From the NCBI RefSeq assembly GCF_049680855.1, contig NZ_JBMPGS010000007.1, forward strand, positions 56,229 to 120,228: DNA of 64,000 nucleotides, read 5' to 3'. The position numbers and the translations under genes were made by a program. Under the pieces are notes generated by a model. It was not told the DNA's origin. It saw nothing but the letters and a program-made list of their open reading frames with translations, and made no database searches. The stretch is from Salinimicrobium sp049680855. Lineage in GTDB: Bacteria; Bacteroidota; Bacteroidia; Flavobacteriales; Flavobacteriaceae. How positions within the stretch are numbered: position 1 is the stretch's first letter; each line of letters opens with the position of its first letter. Positions 7,828 to 16,928 of this stretch are shown one piece after another.

Positions 7828-8835
7828 TTAATAATCCAACATAACAGATTTATTATTGGCACTAAAAACCTCTTCTAGTGATATTTGATCATTGGTAAAT
7901 TTTTCGAGCAATTCTTTATAAAAGTTTCTGTCTAAAAATCCTAATATTTCAAAGGTGGCATTTTCATTAAGTTTTGAGCTTATAAATGAAAACAAATACT
8001 TAAATGCATCTATGCAGGCATAACAACATTGAAGAGCTGAATTATTGAAATTTAATAACTGGTAAGCATACAAAAAATCAGAAATATTCTCACGTTGATT
8101 CATCCAGCCCCAACCAGATATAATTTTATCAAATTGTCTATCCCAATTCTTGCTGTATTCTAAGGATTCTTTAGGATTTTCGAGATTGAATAAATTTTCC
8201 TTTCCAAGTTTTTCTATTTTTTTGGATTTTCTTGAATATTCTTTATACCCACCTAAATCCTCAGGAAATTCAATAATTATGCATTTAGATTTCGGAATTT
8301 TAATTTTTTCTTTTTTACCGTTTTCCAACGCTGAGAAAAATATATTCTTGCGTTTAATCCTGCAGTTATTTATATTTAAAGGTATAAGTTCAAACCCATA
8401 AAATTGTTTGGTCTCATTAGTATACCAACTCACTATTTCTATAATGACTTTTCCGTTAAAAACTAAGTCCTTAACCCAGTTTCCTATTGTCCTTGTTATA
8501 ACCGTAAGGTCATTTCTATAATGGCCCGGTTGAGAATATAATAGAATAGTTTTGATAAAATGATCAGTACAATTCTCAAACTTTATAGATTCCGTAAAAT
8601 TTCTTTCTTGGGACAAAGAAGGATCGGCTCTATGTGCTAAATTCCTTAAATAGATAGTTTTAAATTTTGAACGTTCAAGAAAATCTTCTTCTTTGCTTTC
8701 AAAAACCCGATCACTTTCAAAACTTAATCTATCATTAAATCCGTTACCTTTTCCGGGTACTTGCGTATGGTCTATTAACGGTAATTTTTGATGGAATCTA
8801 ATTTCTTTCCACAATTCTTCTGAGAGTTTTTCCAT
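7828..8835 (-). CDS. Unknown 335-residue protein, partner of membrane gene
   Basis: I do not recognise a family. The protein is soluble-looking, without signal peptide or membrane segments, and rich in Lys, Asn, Phe and Ile. A central part (LTVITRTIGNWVKDLVFNGKVIIEIVSW) gives a weak impression of a phage-portal-like core, not enough for a call. It overlaps the 3' end of the upstream 840-residue membrane-protein gene by 38 bases, a strong sign that the two are made together. Base composition is much more AT-rich than the flanking hsd genes. Position between hsdM and the truncated hsdR suggests a defence role, by context only. Confidence 0.75.
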   Translation of the reverse strand: MEKLSEELWKEIRFHQKLPLIDHTQVPGKGNGFNDRLSFESDRVFESKEEDFLERSKFKTIYLRNLAHRADPSLSQERNFTESIKFENCTDHFIKTILLYSQPGHYRNDLTVITRTIGNWVKDLVFNGKVIIEIVSWYTNETKQFYGFELIPLNINNCRIKRKNIFFSALENGKKEKIKIPKSKCIIIEFPEDLGGYKEYSRKSKKIEKLGKENLFNLENPKESLEYSKNWDRQFDKIISGWGWMNQRENISDFLYAYQLLNFNNSALQCCYACIDAFKYLFSFISSKLNENATFEILGFLDRNFYKELLEKFTNDQISLEEVFSANNKSVMLDY

Positions 8836-11320
8836 ATTCAGTCTCCTTAATTTTAGCTTCTTTTAAGACGGTACGTGTTCTTAGAAAATATTCGATAAAA
8901 AATTGATCCAAATTGCCCTTAAATCCAAAATGATCATCGAAGCTTTTTGCAATTGTTTCTAAGTAATAATCGTTGATTTCACTATAAAATTCTTTAGAAG
9001 GAAAATGATGATGTTTTACCATTTTCATTTTTATAAAATTTTTCTCCTTCATATATGCTTCAAATTTTCTTTTTCTTTCAAACTCCCGTACATATGAAGA
9101 ATTACCTAAGCCCATCAAAGAATGTTGAAAGTAATTATAGATAGCCATTAATTTTAGCCAATATCCGGACTCATTAATTTTTAGTTGTGTAAAGAGTTCA
9201 TCCCAATAATCTAATAACTTATTATTAAGGTCATTCCTTTTTTCAGCACGTAAAACAAAGAAGGCAAATGACCAAACTTCAAACAAATCTATAATCAAAG
9301 GATATATTTTGGCTCCTAAGTATTGAATGTTTTCCGTATTAATCTTTCTATCTAATTTATTTATGTATAAGAAGTTGTATCGTATGAAACTTTTTGTAAA
9401 TACATATAATTGGTCTGGAGATCTTGAGGTTGCTATTTCTATAATATCATTAACTAAAATATTATAAACGGTTCCAAAAAGATCTGGGAAATTTTTTATT
9501 TCTGTATCAGCACTGATATATCCTATTTCCCAAATACTTTGAATTAAATCTTCATTTAAATTTTCAATTTTATTTCTAAAATCATCTTTTTTGAATTTTT
9601 GAGTATTGAATTTTTCGAAAATTTCTTTCTCAGTTAATATGAGAATTGCATTGGAACTAACGTCAATCCCGTGTTTTAATTTATTTTCTATATCCAAACT
9701 ATCAAGCAAAAATGATAAACATTGAATTTCATATTTTTTATCTTTGAGTAAAAGGGCTTGTATATCCTTAACTATGTCGATTGTTTTATCTATTAAAAGA
9801 GAAAAATGCTCTACAATTATTTCTGCAAATTTTAAATTCAAAATGTTACTGGTATAGGATAGTGGTGTAACAATTTTACCTAATAGTTCCTTTTCATTGT
9901 TGAGTCTACTTTGATGGTTATCAATCCAGATTCTTAATTTATAAGGAATAGACGTCACATTTTCAAAATTTTGAAAACTATGTATTTTAAGACTAAGATC
10001 GTTTACGTTTTTGGATATAATAAGATTTCCTGAATTGTAATTAAGGCCAATAAAATAGTTAATCAATAGATTGCTGAAATTTGTAACTAGTTGTAGGTTG
10101 TGAGATATATTGTCCTCATTTTCATTTGACTTCAGGTTATCTTTTAGAAAAGCGTAAAGATTTTCAAAATAACTATTGAATAAATCAATATCCATTTGAT
10201 ATGAAAATGTTTGAACAAATTTTGCTTGTTCGCTTAAAACTTTCCATTTCGCATTATCATCCTTTATTAAATTAAATAGCATAAATTGGTTTTGAATAAC
10301 AAGCTTGTCAATATGATTAAAATCTTCAATTGTTTCTGGAAATAGCGATCTGCTTGATTTGCTAAAAACTTGATATTCACTACTAGATGCTTCTTCCCAA
10401 GTTTTATGTCTATATATCTGAACGTGCCATTTTTTATTTGAAGGAAACGTTTGCTTCAATCTATAGTAAAAGAGTGAAAAATTCAGTAGACCTTTAGACA
10501 TTTCATCTAATGAAGTATTTCGATAACTAGTAAGGGCTGATTCTTCAATTATTAATTTGATTAATTCTAATTTTGATTTTATTGAAGAAAGCGCATAATT
10601 GGATTTATTGGAATAAAAAATTTGTCTATTCGTATATGTTCTATTTAAAATTTTGTAGGCCTCATCTAAGATTTCTTGAACTAGAACACTCTCGTTAAAG
10701 AATATCATTGATAATCTTCCAAAATAAATAAAGGAACTTATACATAATAATACCGTGAAAGTGAATAGTGAAGCACTAATAAAAGTTGGATTAAAACCAA
10801 ACACCAATGTTAATTGAAAAAGTATTGAGGAAATTACCATAATTGCTAAAAGAGAAAAATATCTTTTTATGGTTTTTTGCTCCATCATTTTTAGACTGAT
10901 ATTAAAATGCATATTTGCATATTTCGTAGTAATAATATTAAGGAAACTGGTGTAGAATAAACCAAATATAACTCCTAAAACCCCTGCGCTAATTACAATT
11001 ACATCTTTAAAAAAATCAATGAATTTCAATCCAAATTTCTTATTGATAATTTCAATTAATAGATGAATTTGATTAAATGGTTCGAAATATGAGGATTTCA
11101 AATGTTCTAATAGAACCCTTGCTATACTATCTATTAGAATAAGTATTAGAACATAACCTGCCGAAAAAATTAAAATTTTGCTGCTCTGCTTTAGCATCAA
11201 ATTTAAAAAGACTTTCGTATCGTTGAACTGTATACTTTTATCGTAAGCTGTTAATTTTATTTTGTTCAATAGATTCTTTTTAGAGAATAAATTTTTGATA
11301 TATAATTTAACCGTTAACAC
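8798..11320 (-). CDS. Large membrane protein with four N-terminal TM helices, unknown
   Basis: 840 residues. Hydrophobic segments at about 48-68, 104-128, 154-175 and 178-200 predict four membrane passes. The remaining ~640 residues are a mainly helical cytoplasmic region rich in Lys, Asn and Leu with no motif I recognise. It is the first gene of a two-gene unit with the 335-residue protein, sharing 38 bases. A membrane effector with a large sensor or regulatory domain, paired with a soluble partner inside a restriction locus, fits the abortive-infection theme, but this is inference. No known family was identified. Confidence 0.8.
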   Translation of the reverse strand: MLTVKLYIKNLFSKKNLLNKIKLTAYDKSIQFNDTKVFLNLMLKQSSKILIFSAGYVLILILIDSIARVLLEHLKSSYFEPFNQIHLLIEIINKKFGLKFIDFFKDVIVISAGVLGVIFGLFYTSFLNIITTKYANMHFNISLKMMEQKTIKRYFSLLAIMVISSILFQLTLVFGFNPTFISASLFTFTVLLCISSFIYFGRLSMIFFNESVLVQEILDEAYKILNRTYTNRQIFYSNKSNYALSSIKSKLELIKLIIEESALTSYRNTSLDEMSKGLLNFSLFYYRLKQTFPSNKKWHVQIYRHKTWEEASSSEYQVFSKSSRSLFPETIEDFNHIDKLVIQNQFMLFNLIKDDNAKWKVLSEQAKFVQTFSYQMDIDLFNSYFENLYAFLKDNLKSNENEDNISHNLQLVTNFSNLLINYFIGLNYNSGNLIISKNVNDLSLKIHSFQNFENVTSIPYKLRIWIDNHQSRLNNEKELLGKIVTPLSYTSNILNLKFAEIIVEHFSLLIDKTIDIVKDIQALLLKDKKYEIQCLSFLLDSLDIENKLKHGIDVSSNAILILTEKEIFEKFNTQKFKKDDFRNKIENLNEDLIQSIWEIGYISADTEIKNFPDLFGTVYNILVNDIIEIATSRSPDQLYVFTKSFIRYNFLYINKLDRKINTENIQYLGAKIYPLIIDLFEVWSFAFFVLRAEKRNDLNNKLLDYWDELFTQLKINESGYWLKLMAIYNYFQHSLMGLGNSSYVREFERKRKFEAYMKEKNFIKMKMVKHHHFPSKEFYSEINDYYLETIAKSFDDHFGFKGNLDQFFIEYFLRTRTVLKEAKIKETEYGKTLRRIVERN

Positions 11321-11379
11321 TCAATTCTTACGAATTAAGAACAAGGCCCTTAATTAAAACAGTGCGAATTGGCGAACTT

Positions 11380-11398
11380 GATTGTCCGCAGGACAATC
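11380..11398. repeat. Perfect inverted repeat between cargo units
   Basis: GATTGTCC-GCA-GGACAATC, an 8-bp stem with a 3-base loop. It lies in the 131-bp gap between the AbiJ/HEPN-like gene and the membrane pair. There is no T-run, so it is not a standard terminator; it could mark a cassette junction. Confidence 0.5.
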
Positions 11399-11451
11399 CG
11401 CCCAGCGAGCGAATAAGAAGTTTCGAATTGAGACAGGTATGAGCATTGTTT

Positions 11452-12330
11452 TTATGTGTTATTAGCCATTAGCTTAAATTTTCCTAATTGGGATATTGCA
11501 GCTTTCAACACTTGCCAAGAAATTTGTGCTGTATGCTTGTCCGGATTAAATCCTGAGCTTAATTGTTCGAAGGGATGAATATAGTTTCTAAAATCTCGTA
11601 AAGAATGACTAAATTTTCTCACGTCCTCTTTTAAGATGCCAATTTCATAAGAAGTATCTATTAGGTTATTTAAAGTCCATAAATGCAATTTTTTAACTTT
11701 CCCTTCTTGGTCTTTTGGGGCTGACCTAGCAAGATTAAACTCTCTTGGCTGTTTTAAAGCAATTCCCAATAGAATTCCTTCCAAAGTACTACCACATAAA
11801 AATATAACAGAAAGAGGCGAATCCGAATTAAGGCATTTTTTGATTTCCTCAATTCTAATATTCAAAACGTCAATTATAATTCCATCTAAACCTAGAGATT
11901 CAAGTTTCACATCTTTAAACTCACGATTTAAAAACTCATCTTCTTTTAAATCACTATTTGATTGGGTTTGTTCAAAATCAATTTCGCCAGATTTAGTAAA
12001 CTTTATTTCCTTTCCGTCTCTTATAACTTTCCAATTGTCAAAAGCCAAATATTGGTTAAAATCAGCAATAAATGCATCTAATTCTTTAAAGCGACCAATA
12101 TAATTTACAGGTGCAAATAATTTTTTGATGCATTTGTCAATTTCAGGGGTTCCATTAATTAAATTCAGTTTCTCATCAGTATAAATCCAACGTGAAGGAA
12201 ATCCTGGTCCATAAGTATCGCTAAAACCTAATTCATTAAAAAAGGCTACTATTTCGTGTCCTTTGCGATATTGAGTTTCTTCGTTTATTAACTCACGAAG
12301 TTTTTTTAATGTTTCAGTCTGTAATATCAT
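11452..12330 (-). CDS. AbiJ N-terminal-like / HEPN-like abortive infection protein
   Basis: 292 residues. Residues 21-110 (GHEIVAFFNELGFSDTYGPGFPSRWIYTDEKLNLING...) resemble the AbiJ_NTD3-type N-terminal domain of abortive-infection proteins. The C-terminal half is helical, with VIFLCGSTLEGILLGIAL at ~175-192 and a HEPN-like R-x-H arrangement in LRDFRNYIHP (R245/R248, H252). HEPN domains are commonly RNases in toxin or defence systems. It starts 10 bases after the 116-residue gene ends, so the two are probably one operon. Family assignment is from memory of motifs; catalytic activity is not demonstrated. Confidence 0.7.
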   Translation of the reverse strand: MILQTETLKKLRELINEETQYRKGHEIVAFFNELGFSDTYGPGFPSRWIYTDEKLNLINGTPEIDKCIKKLFAPVNYIGRFKELDAFIADFNQYLAFDNWKVIRDGKEIKFTKSGEIDFEQTQSNSDLKEDEFLNREFKDVKLESLGLDGIIIDVLNIRIEEIKKCLNSDSPLSVIFLCGSTLEGILLGIALKQPREFNLARSAPKDQEGKVKKLHLWTLNNLIDTSYEIGILKEDVRKFSHSLRDFRNYIHPFEQLSSGFNPDKHTAQISWQVLKAAISQLGKFKLMANNT

Positions 12331-12340
12331 CCAGTTACGC

Positions 12341-12691
12341 TCAGTTAGTTAAATAGTTTTCCCAAACTTCAGGATTCGTATTTTTTAATTTTCCTTCGAT
12401 AAATTGAACGCCTTTATTAGATAAATTTCCAATTTTTTTGTAGGGTCCCCATTCTTGTCTTTTAATCAAATAATTTTTGACAAAATAACTTGGATTCGGA
12501 TTGTTGTCAATTTTTTGATCAAAATGAGAATCCTCTAATTCTATATTTCCAAATGCTCTTGAGTGTGTAATCATACCACCAAGAAAAAACATATCGTCGA
12601 TTTCTTCAAAATATACAATTGGATGAAAGGATTCATCTCTGTTCCTTTTCGCTCCTTGAATAATATTTCCTTTAGTAAATTTCTCTGTCAT
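12341..12691 (-). CDS. Small unknown protein, operon partner of HEPN-like gene
   Basis: 116 residues, no signal peptide or membrane segment. The N-terminus (KFTKGNIIQGAKRNRDESFHPIVYFEEIDDMFFLGGMITHS) gives a weak impression of the SH3-like barrel of PemK/MazF-type proteins, but key residues cannot be assigned. Transcribed just ahead of the AbiJ/HEPN-like gene with a 10-base gap; it could be the antitoxin or second component of that unit. Function unknown. Confidence 0.65.
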   Translation of the reverse strand: MTEKFTKGNIIQGAKRNRDESFHPIVYFEEIDDMFFLGGMITHSRAFGNIELEDSHFDQKIDNNPNPSYFVKNYLIKRQEWGPYKKIGNLSNKGVQFIEGKLKNTNPEVWENYLTN

Positions 12692-12829
12692 TCGGTTTCC
12701 ATTTTGTGCCTAAACTCTCCATAACGAAAGTTGCGGCTAACATAATTTTTAACTGCTTTTCTAAAAAGTAGCCAAAAGTGCCAATTAGAGAGGTTTTCCG
12801 CTATCTGTTTTTTCATTATTGGCAGTTTT
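12692..12829. other. Intergenic stretch with long inverted repeat
   Basis: TGCCAAT (12779-12785) is complementary to ATTGGCA (12818-12824), and GTTGCGGCTAACATAA lies at 12730-12745. The gap separates two independent cargo units. These features recall cassette-boundary sequences but no defined recombination site can be assigned. Confidence 0.3.
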
Positions 12830-14524
12830 TTATTTTAGAATTTCCTTTAATGTTGTTTTATAAAAGTTAGACTGGCTAGGCTGATTTTCTTCTGAATTAA
12901 TATTTTGTTCAAAATAGTATCTAACAAAGATTTCAAAAGGAGTTAAAGCAAACTCTGGCTGCAAGCAATATTCGTGATATTTATCAATTAACTCAAAAAC
13001 CTCAATTTGGTTAGCTGCTAAATTATTTTCTTGGAATTCAAAAAAACTTAGATTTATAAACGTAATGTCGTTCACCTGGATATTTTTGATTTTTAATTTC
13101 TGAAGATTTTCTTTGAACTTATTTTTAAAAGTTTTATTAATTCCATCAAGGCTGAATGAAATGTCGGTATAGATTATAACTGGATAAATTTTTAAAATAC
13201 TATTTGGCAAATTAGGATCAAAATTTATAGATTCTTCTTCTATGGTTTGAATTGAATTCAATAATTGAGTTATTCCTTTTGGTTTGTTGTTTTGATTTTT
13301 TTCAAATTTTTTTTCTAACTCTTCAAATAGGAAACTCTCATTTTGACTGTTTTTTGATTTTGCATTCAACATTACATCTTTAAATTCGGATAATAGAATT
13401 TTGTCTTTTTCTCTTACATAGATATCGCATAATTCTTCCTTCGAAGAATTCACACAATCTTCTCCAAAAAACAGGATATGTTGAGGAAAACACCTTTTGA
13501 AAATTTCTGGAACATATATTTCTTCCATAAATTCTTTTGCTTTTATGGATAGAAAATCCTTTGTAATACTTTTATCTTGAAGATATTTATTAAATGAGAA
13601 TACCTGACTTTTGTAAAAATGATCAAACAGGAAATCTATATGAAGTATGAAAAACTGGCTTTTGTTTAAAGTAAATAAAAACTGGTTTCGTAATATTGAA
13701 AAACTGTTATCCGAAGAGTAATTTGAAATACTGCCATTAATAAATAAGGATTTTAAATAGTGTAAATTCAAATAATTTTTATCTACTTCACTTATCTGAA
13801 TTAATTGTGTCCTCCAATCTTTTTCAATTCCAGAATTTGAAAAAATCCAAAGTAAGTTTTGAAACATCTCTTTGTAGTCGGAAACTTTTTTCTCTTTGTA
13901 ATAATCTTGAAGTATTTGACTGAATCTATTACTGTTTTCCAAATATTTGAAAAATTCAACTCCTCTAGTCAGCTGATTTGAAAAATCTAGCGATGATGCA
14001 TAATCCTTTTGATAGATAAAATTTGTTAGAGTAAATTTTTCAATTAAGCCACTTTGGCCGAGCTTTTTTATTTCATCAGCTTTCGCATCTATTTTTTTAT
14101 TAACACCACTATTTATTAAAAGATAGATATCAAAGACTCTTTGTGCTTCTTCTGAGGTTAAATCTCTACCATCTTTATCATTAAAATTTTCAAAGATTTT
14201 TTCGTAGAAAATTAAATTTGATAAGGAATAAATAAAAAATGGACTATGTCCTTTCTTACCTAGTTTTTTAATTTGCGTTGCCCATTTCTGCTGAGTACTA
14301 TTGGAGCATTTGGATAATAGTGAATTGGCTAAAGTAAATTGTATTTTTCCAGTATTTTCATCATTTTCTCTTAAATAAAGATTCAAATTAAAACCTGAAA
14401 TATAATTTATTAAGGTAAGTGAAGGAATATTTTGGATCAGACTATTGATTTTCGGGAGTTCTCTTTTTTCATAAAACGTTTCATAATCAAGAAGGGTGTA
14501 AATTCTAATCCGGGTATCTTTCAT
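12830..14524 (-). CDS. Putative PD-(D/E)xK nuclease-like defence protein
   Basis: 564 residues, very AT-rich gene, no recognised family over most of its length. Near residues 365-383 the segment ELCDIYVREKDKILLSEFKD shows the D...ExK spacing of PD-(D/E)xK nucleases (D367, E380, K382), followed by a strand-helix pattern. The ~360-residue N-terminal part is helical. Single genes of this kind with a nuclease-like core are common as stand-alone defence or restriction genes, and this one lies directly downstream of hsdM where hsdS would be expected. It has no visible relation to HsdS target-recognition domains. Nuclease activity is inference from one motif. Confidence 0.65.
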   Translation of the reverse strand: MKDTRIRIYTLLDYETFYEKRELPKINSLIQNIPSLTLINYISGFNLNLYLRENDENTGKIQFTLANSLLSKCSNSTQQKWATQIKKLGKKGHSPFFIYSLSNLIFYEKIFENFNDKDGRDLTSEEAQRVFDIYLLINSGVNKKIDAKADEIKKLGQSGLIEKFTLTNFIYQKDYASSLDFSNQLTRGVEFFKYLENSNRFSQILQDYYKEKKVSDYKEMFQNLLWIFSNSGIEKDWRTQLIQISEVDKNYLNLHYLKSLFINGSISNYSSDNSFSILRNQFLFTLNKSQFFILHIDFLFDHFYKSQVFSFNKYLQDKSITKDFLSIKAKEFMEEIYVPEIFKRCFPQHILFFGEDCVNSSKEELCDIYVREKDKILLSEFKDVMLNAKSKNSQNESFLFEELEKKFEKNQNNKPKGITQLLNSIQTIEEESINFDPNLPNSILKIYPVIIYTDISFSLDGINKTFKNKFKENLQKLKIKNIQVNDITFINLSFFEFQENNLAANQIEVFELIDKYHEYCLQPEFALTPFEIFVRYYFEQNINSEENQPSQSNFYKTTLKEILK

Positions 14525-14646
14525 TTAATAAGATGTATATAGTTTTAAAACTTGCTGCCAACAATGCGCTAATTGTGTTTGTTATTCCTTATATAGTTTA
14601 TATAGCCGAGCAATTGTGAGGATGTTTTATCAATCCACTTTCTTAC

Positions 14647-16227
14647 TTAAAATATTTTCTCAAAATTTGCTTTAATTTTACCTTTTAATTCCTCTCCTTT
14701 TTCAAACTGCTCCAGCAATTCAGCTTTTAAAATTTTCATCTTTTCTTCAAAAGGGATTCCGTCATCTTCTTCGGCTTCTGTACCTACATAGATGCCCGGA
14801 GTAAGTTTGTAATCCTGCTTTTGAACCTCGGCTATTGTGGCTGCTTTGGAGAAACCATCAACATCTTCATAATTCCCGTCGCGGTTTCTCCAGTTGTGGT
14901 AAGTTTCTGCGATTTTACCAATATCATCATCACTAAAAACCCTCAGTTTCCTGCTGGCCATAGTGCCCATTTTTGACCCATCAAGGAACAGGATCTCGTT
15001 GTTTCGTTCGCGGTGGGTGCCGTCTTTTCCGTCGCGGTTTTTGCTGAGGATGAAAAGGCAGGCGGGGATGCCGGTGGTGAGGAACAGCTTATCGGGCAGG
15101 CGAACAATGGCGTCTATCATAGAATTGTCTACCATATGCTGCCGCACGTTTTTCTCCCCTTTGTTGTTGGAGGTCATCGCACCGTTTGCCATTACAATTC
15201 CGGCAGTCCCGGTATCGCTCAAATGGTGCCAGAAGGTTTGCATCCACATATAATTGGCGCTGCCATCTGTAGTGAATTCTTCCTTGGGCCCAAATAACCG
15301 GGGATCGCCATCTGGCAGATCTTCCGGGTGCCAGTTGCTCACATTAAATGGCGGATTGGCGATGATATAGTCGGCTTTCAGGTTTGGGAATTTATCATCA
15401 AGCAAGGAATTCCCCAGTTTAATATCAAAAAAAAGGTCCCGCAGCATCAGGTTCATAAGGCACAACCGCAAGGTTTGAGCAGTCATTTCCTGTCCATAGA
15501 TCGCGATGTCTTTTTTGTTTCCCCCGTGTTCTTTGATGAACTTCAAACTTTGCACAAACATACCGCCACTCCCACAAGCCGGATCAAAGATGCGACCTTT
15601 GTAAGGTTCCAGCAGTTCCACCAGCAGCCTTACAATACTTCCGGGCGTAAAGAACTGTCCCGCACCCGAACCTTCGGCCATTGCAAAACGGCCAATATAA
15701 TATTCATAGATACGGCCCAGGATATCGCTTTCGGGATTTTCCTTTTCAGAAAATTTAGGGTGGGAGAGGAGGTTGATGATTCCGCCGGTTTGTTTGGGAG
15801 AAAGTTCACTCCGCACAAAGATCCGCGGCAGAATATTCACCAGCTGAGGGTTATAGCCCGTTAATAATTCCTGGATCACATCAAAGGCATCATCCACCTT
15901 CACCTTGATATCATCCTGCTCTGCATTGTCTTTCAAATACTGCCAGGAAGCGGTTTCGGGAATTTTAAAAGTATTCCGGGAACGGTATTCATCCCGGTCT
16001 TCCAGGACGTAATTGATCTCCTCCTTATCTGTAGTGTAATAATCAGATTCCGGATCATTCAGCTGCTCCTTCAATTCTTCGCGCACCACTTCATAGCGTT
16101 CGCTAAGGTGCTTTACAAATACAAGGGGTAAGATGTAGTTTTTATAGTTATTCTCAGATACCGCGCCGCGTAATTCGTTCGCCGCATCCCAGAGTTCTTT
16201 TTCAAAATCAATGTCTGCTTTTGCCAT
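14647..16227 (-). CDS. hsdM: Type I DNA N6-adenine methyltransferase M subunit
   Basis: 526 residues, full length for HsdM. An N-terminal HsdM_N helical domain is followed by the N6_Mtase domain with SAM motif I FDPACGSGG (214-222) and catalytic NPPF (291-294). The C-terminal coiled tail (EEKMKILKAELLEQFEKGEELKGKI) is where HsdM contacts HsdS. HsdM needs HsdS for target recognition; none is encoded in this window, so methylation would require an S subunit from elsewhere. Composition is more GC-rich than the genes at 7.8-14.5 kb and matches hsdR, supporting a shared origin of hsdM and hsdR. It is first in its transcription direction. Confidence 0.93.
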   Translation of the reverse strand: MAKADIDFEKELWDAANELRGAVSENNYKNYILPLVFVKHLSERYEVVREELKEQLNDPESDYYTTDKEEINYVLEDRDEYRSRNTFKIPETASWQYLKDNAEQDDIKVKVDDAFDVIQELLTGYNPQLVNILPRIFVRSELSPKQTGGIINLLSHPKFSEKENPESDILGRIYEYYIGRFAMAEGSGAGQFFTPGSIVRLLVELLEPYKGRIFDPACGSGGMFVQSLKFIKEHGGNKKDIAIYGQEMTAQTLRLCLMNLMLRDLFFDIKLGNSLLDDKFPNLKADYIIANPPFNVSNWHPEDLPDGDPRLFGPKEEFTTDGSANYMWMQTFWHHLSDTGTAGIVMANGAMTSNNKGEKNVRQHMVDNSMIDAIVRLPDKLFLTTGIPACLFILSKNRDGKDGTHRERNNEILFLDGSKMGTMASRKLRVFSDDDIGKIAETYHNWRNRDGNYEDVDGFSKAATIAEVQKQDYKLTPGIYVGTEAEEDDGIPFEEKMKILKAELLEQFEKGEELKGKIKANFEKIF

Positions 16228-16507
16228 TAATAGATATATGGGGTGTGAAAAAACAGGATCTTGTAGGGATAGATCCTTATGTGGGAAAGTTAGTTAAAAT
16301 ATTTAACATGTAGGAAATGTTTTAAACACCTTTTGTAGGGGAAAGAATTTCCCTGTCAAAAATAAATGAAAAGGTAGAGGTGTTTTTACGGGAAACCGTA
16401 AGGGATATTACGGGATTTTGGAGTGGTATGTTTAATTTAAAAATACGAGGACTGAGGATTAGCGAACAGTTACTTGTAAATAGCAAGATCTGTGTGGGTA
16501 ATCATTT

Positions 16508-16747
16508 CTATATTTCCTGCTTAGAAAAACTAAAGTCGAACAGGTCTTTGGGATGAACTTCTAAACCTTTAGCCAGTTCAATAATTGTCTGAAACTCCAG
16601 ACTTTTTTGACCTTTTTCAATCTTTGAAATAGCACTAAAATCTATATCACATTTTTGTGCCAATTGCCTGTAGCTTAAATTTAATTCAGTTCTTCTTTTA
16701 AGTACATTTTTTCCAAATTTTTCAAGGTAAGTTTGATCTTGATTCAT
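16508..16747 (-). CDS. XRE-family transcriptional regulator
   Basis: 79 residues with one HTH_3 domain (FGKNVLKRRTELNLSYRQLAQKCDIDFSAISKIEKGQKSLEFQTIIELAKGL). It lies 280 bp upstream of hsdM on the same strand and is a plausible controller of the restriction/defence locus. The gap between holds only a GGGAAAGAATTTCCC palindrome near 16340 and no gene. Confidence 0.82.
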   Translation of the reverse strand: MNQDQTYLEKFGKNVLKRRTELNLSYRQLAQKCDIDFSAISKIEKGQKSLEFQTIIELAKGLEVHPKDLFDFSFSKQEI

Positions 16748-16848
16748 CTATGAGCCCTTAGATAAAGCAATCTCATGATTTTTAACACAATTTATGTAGG
16801 CAATACGAACTACAAATAAATGTTTTTCATATATTTACCTCATATTAA

Positions 16849-16856
16849 TATATTTG
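16849..16856 (+). promoter_or_regulatory. -7 box for the sigma/dCas12f transcript
   Basis: TATATTTG matches TAnnTTTG; no good -33 TTG is visible. Starting here would give the sigma mRNA a leader of about 300 nt containing the structured region at 16929-17034. Confidence 0.45.
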
Positions 16857-16928
16857 CGAAACTTCTTAAGGTAAAATATTAGAAGCATTTCGCTTTGAAT
16901 CTCGATCTAAAAACTGGTAATTTTTAAA

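Noticed and set aside
8875..8883. 9-nt match between guide A region (GTGTTCTTA) and the 335/840 gene overlap
   Set aside because: Same reason: length too short and inside coding sequence.
14527..14535. 9-nt match between guide B (CATCTTATT) and sequence just upstream of the 564-residue gene
   Set aside because: A 9-mer is expected by chance about once per 130 kb on one strand, so this is not evidence of targeting.
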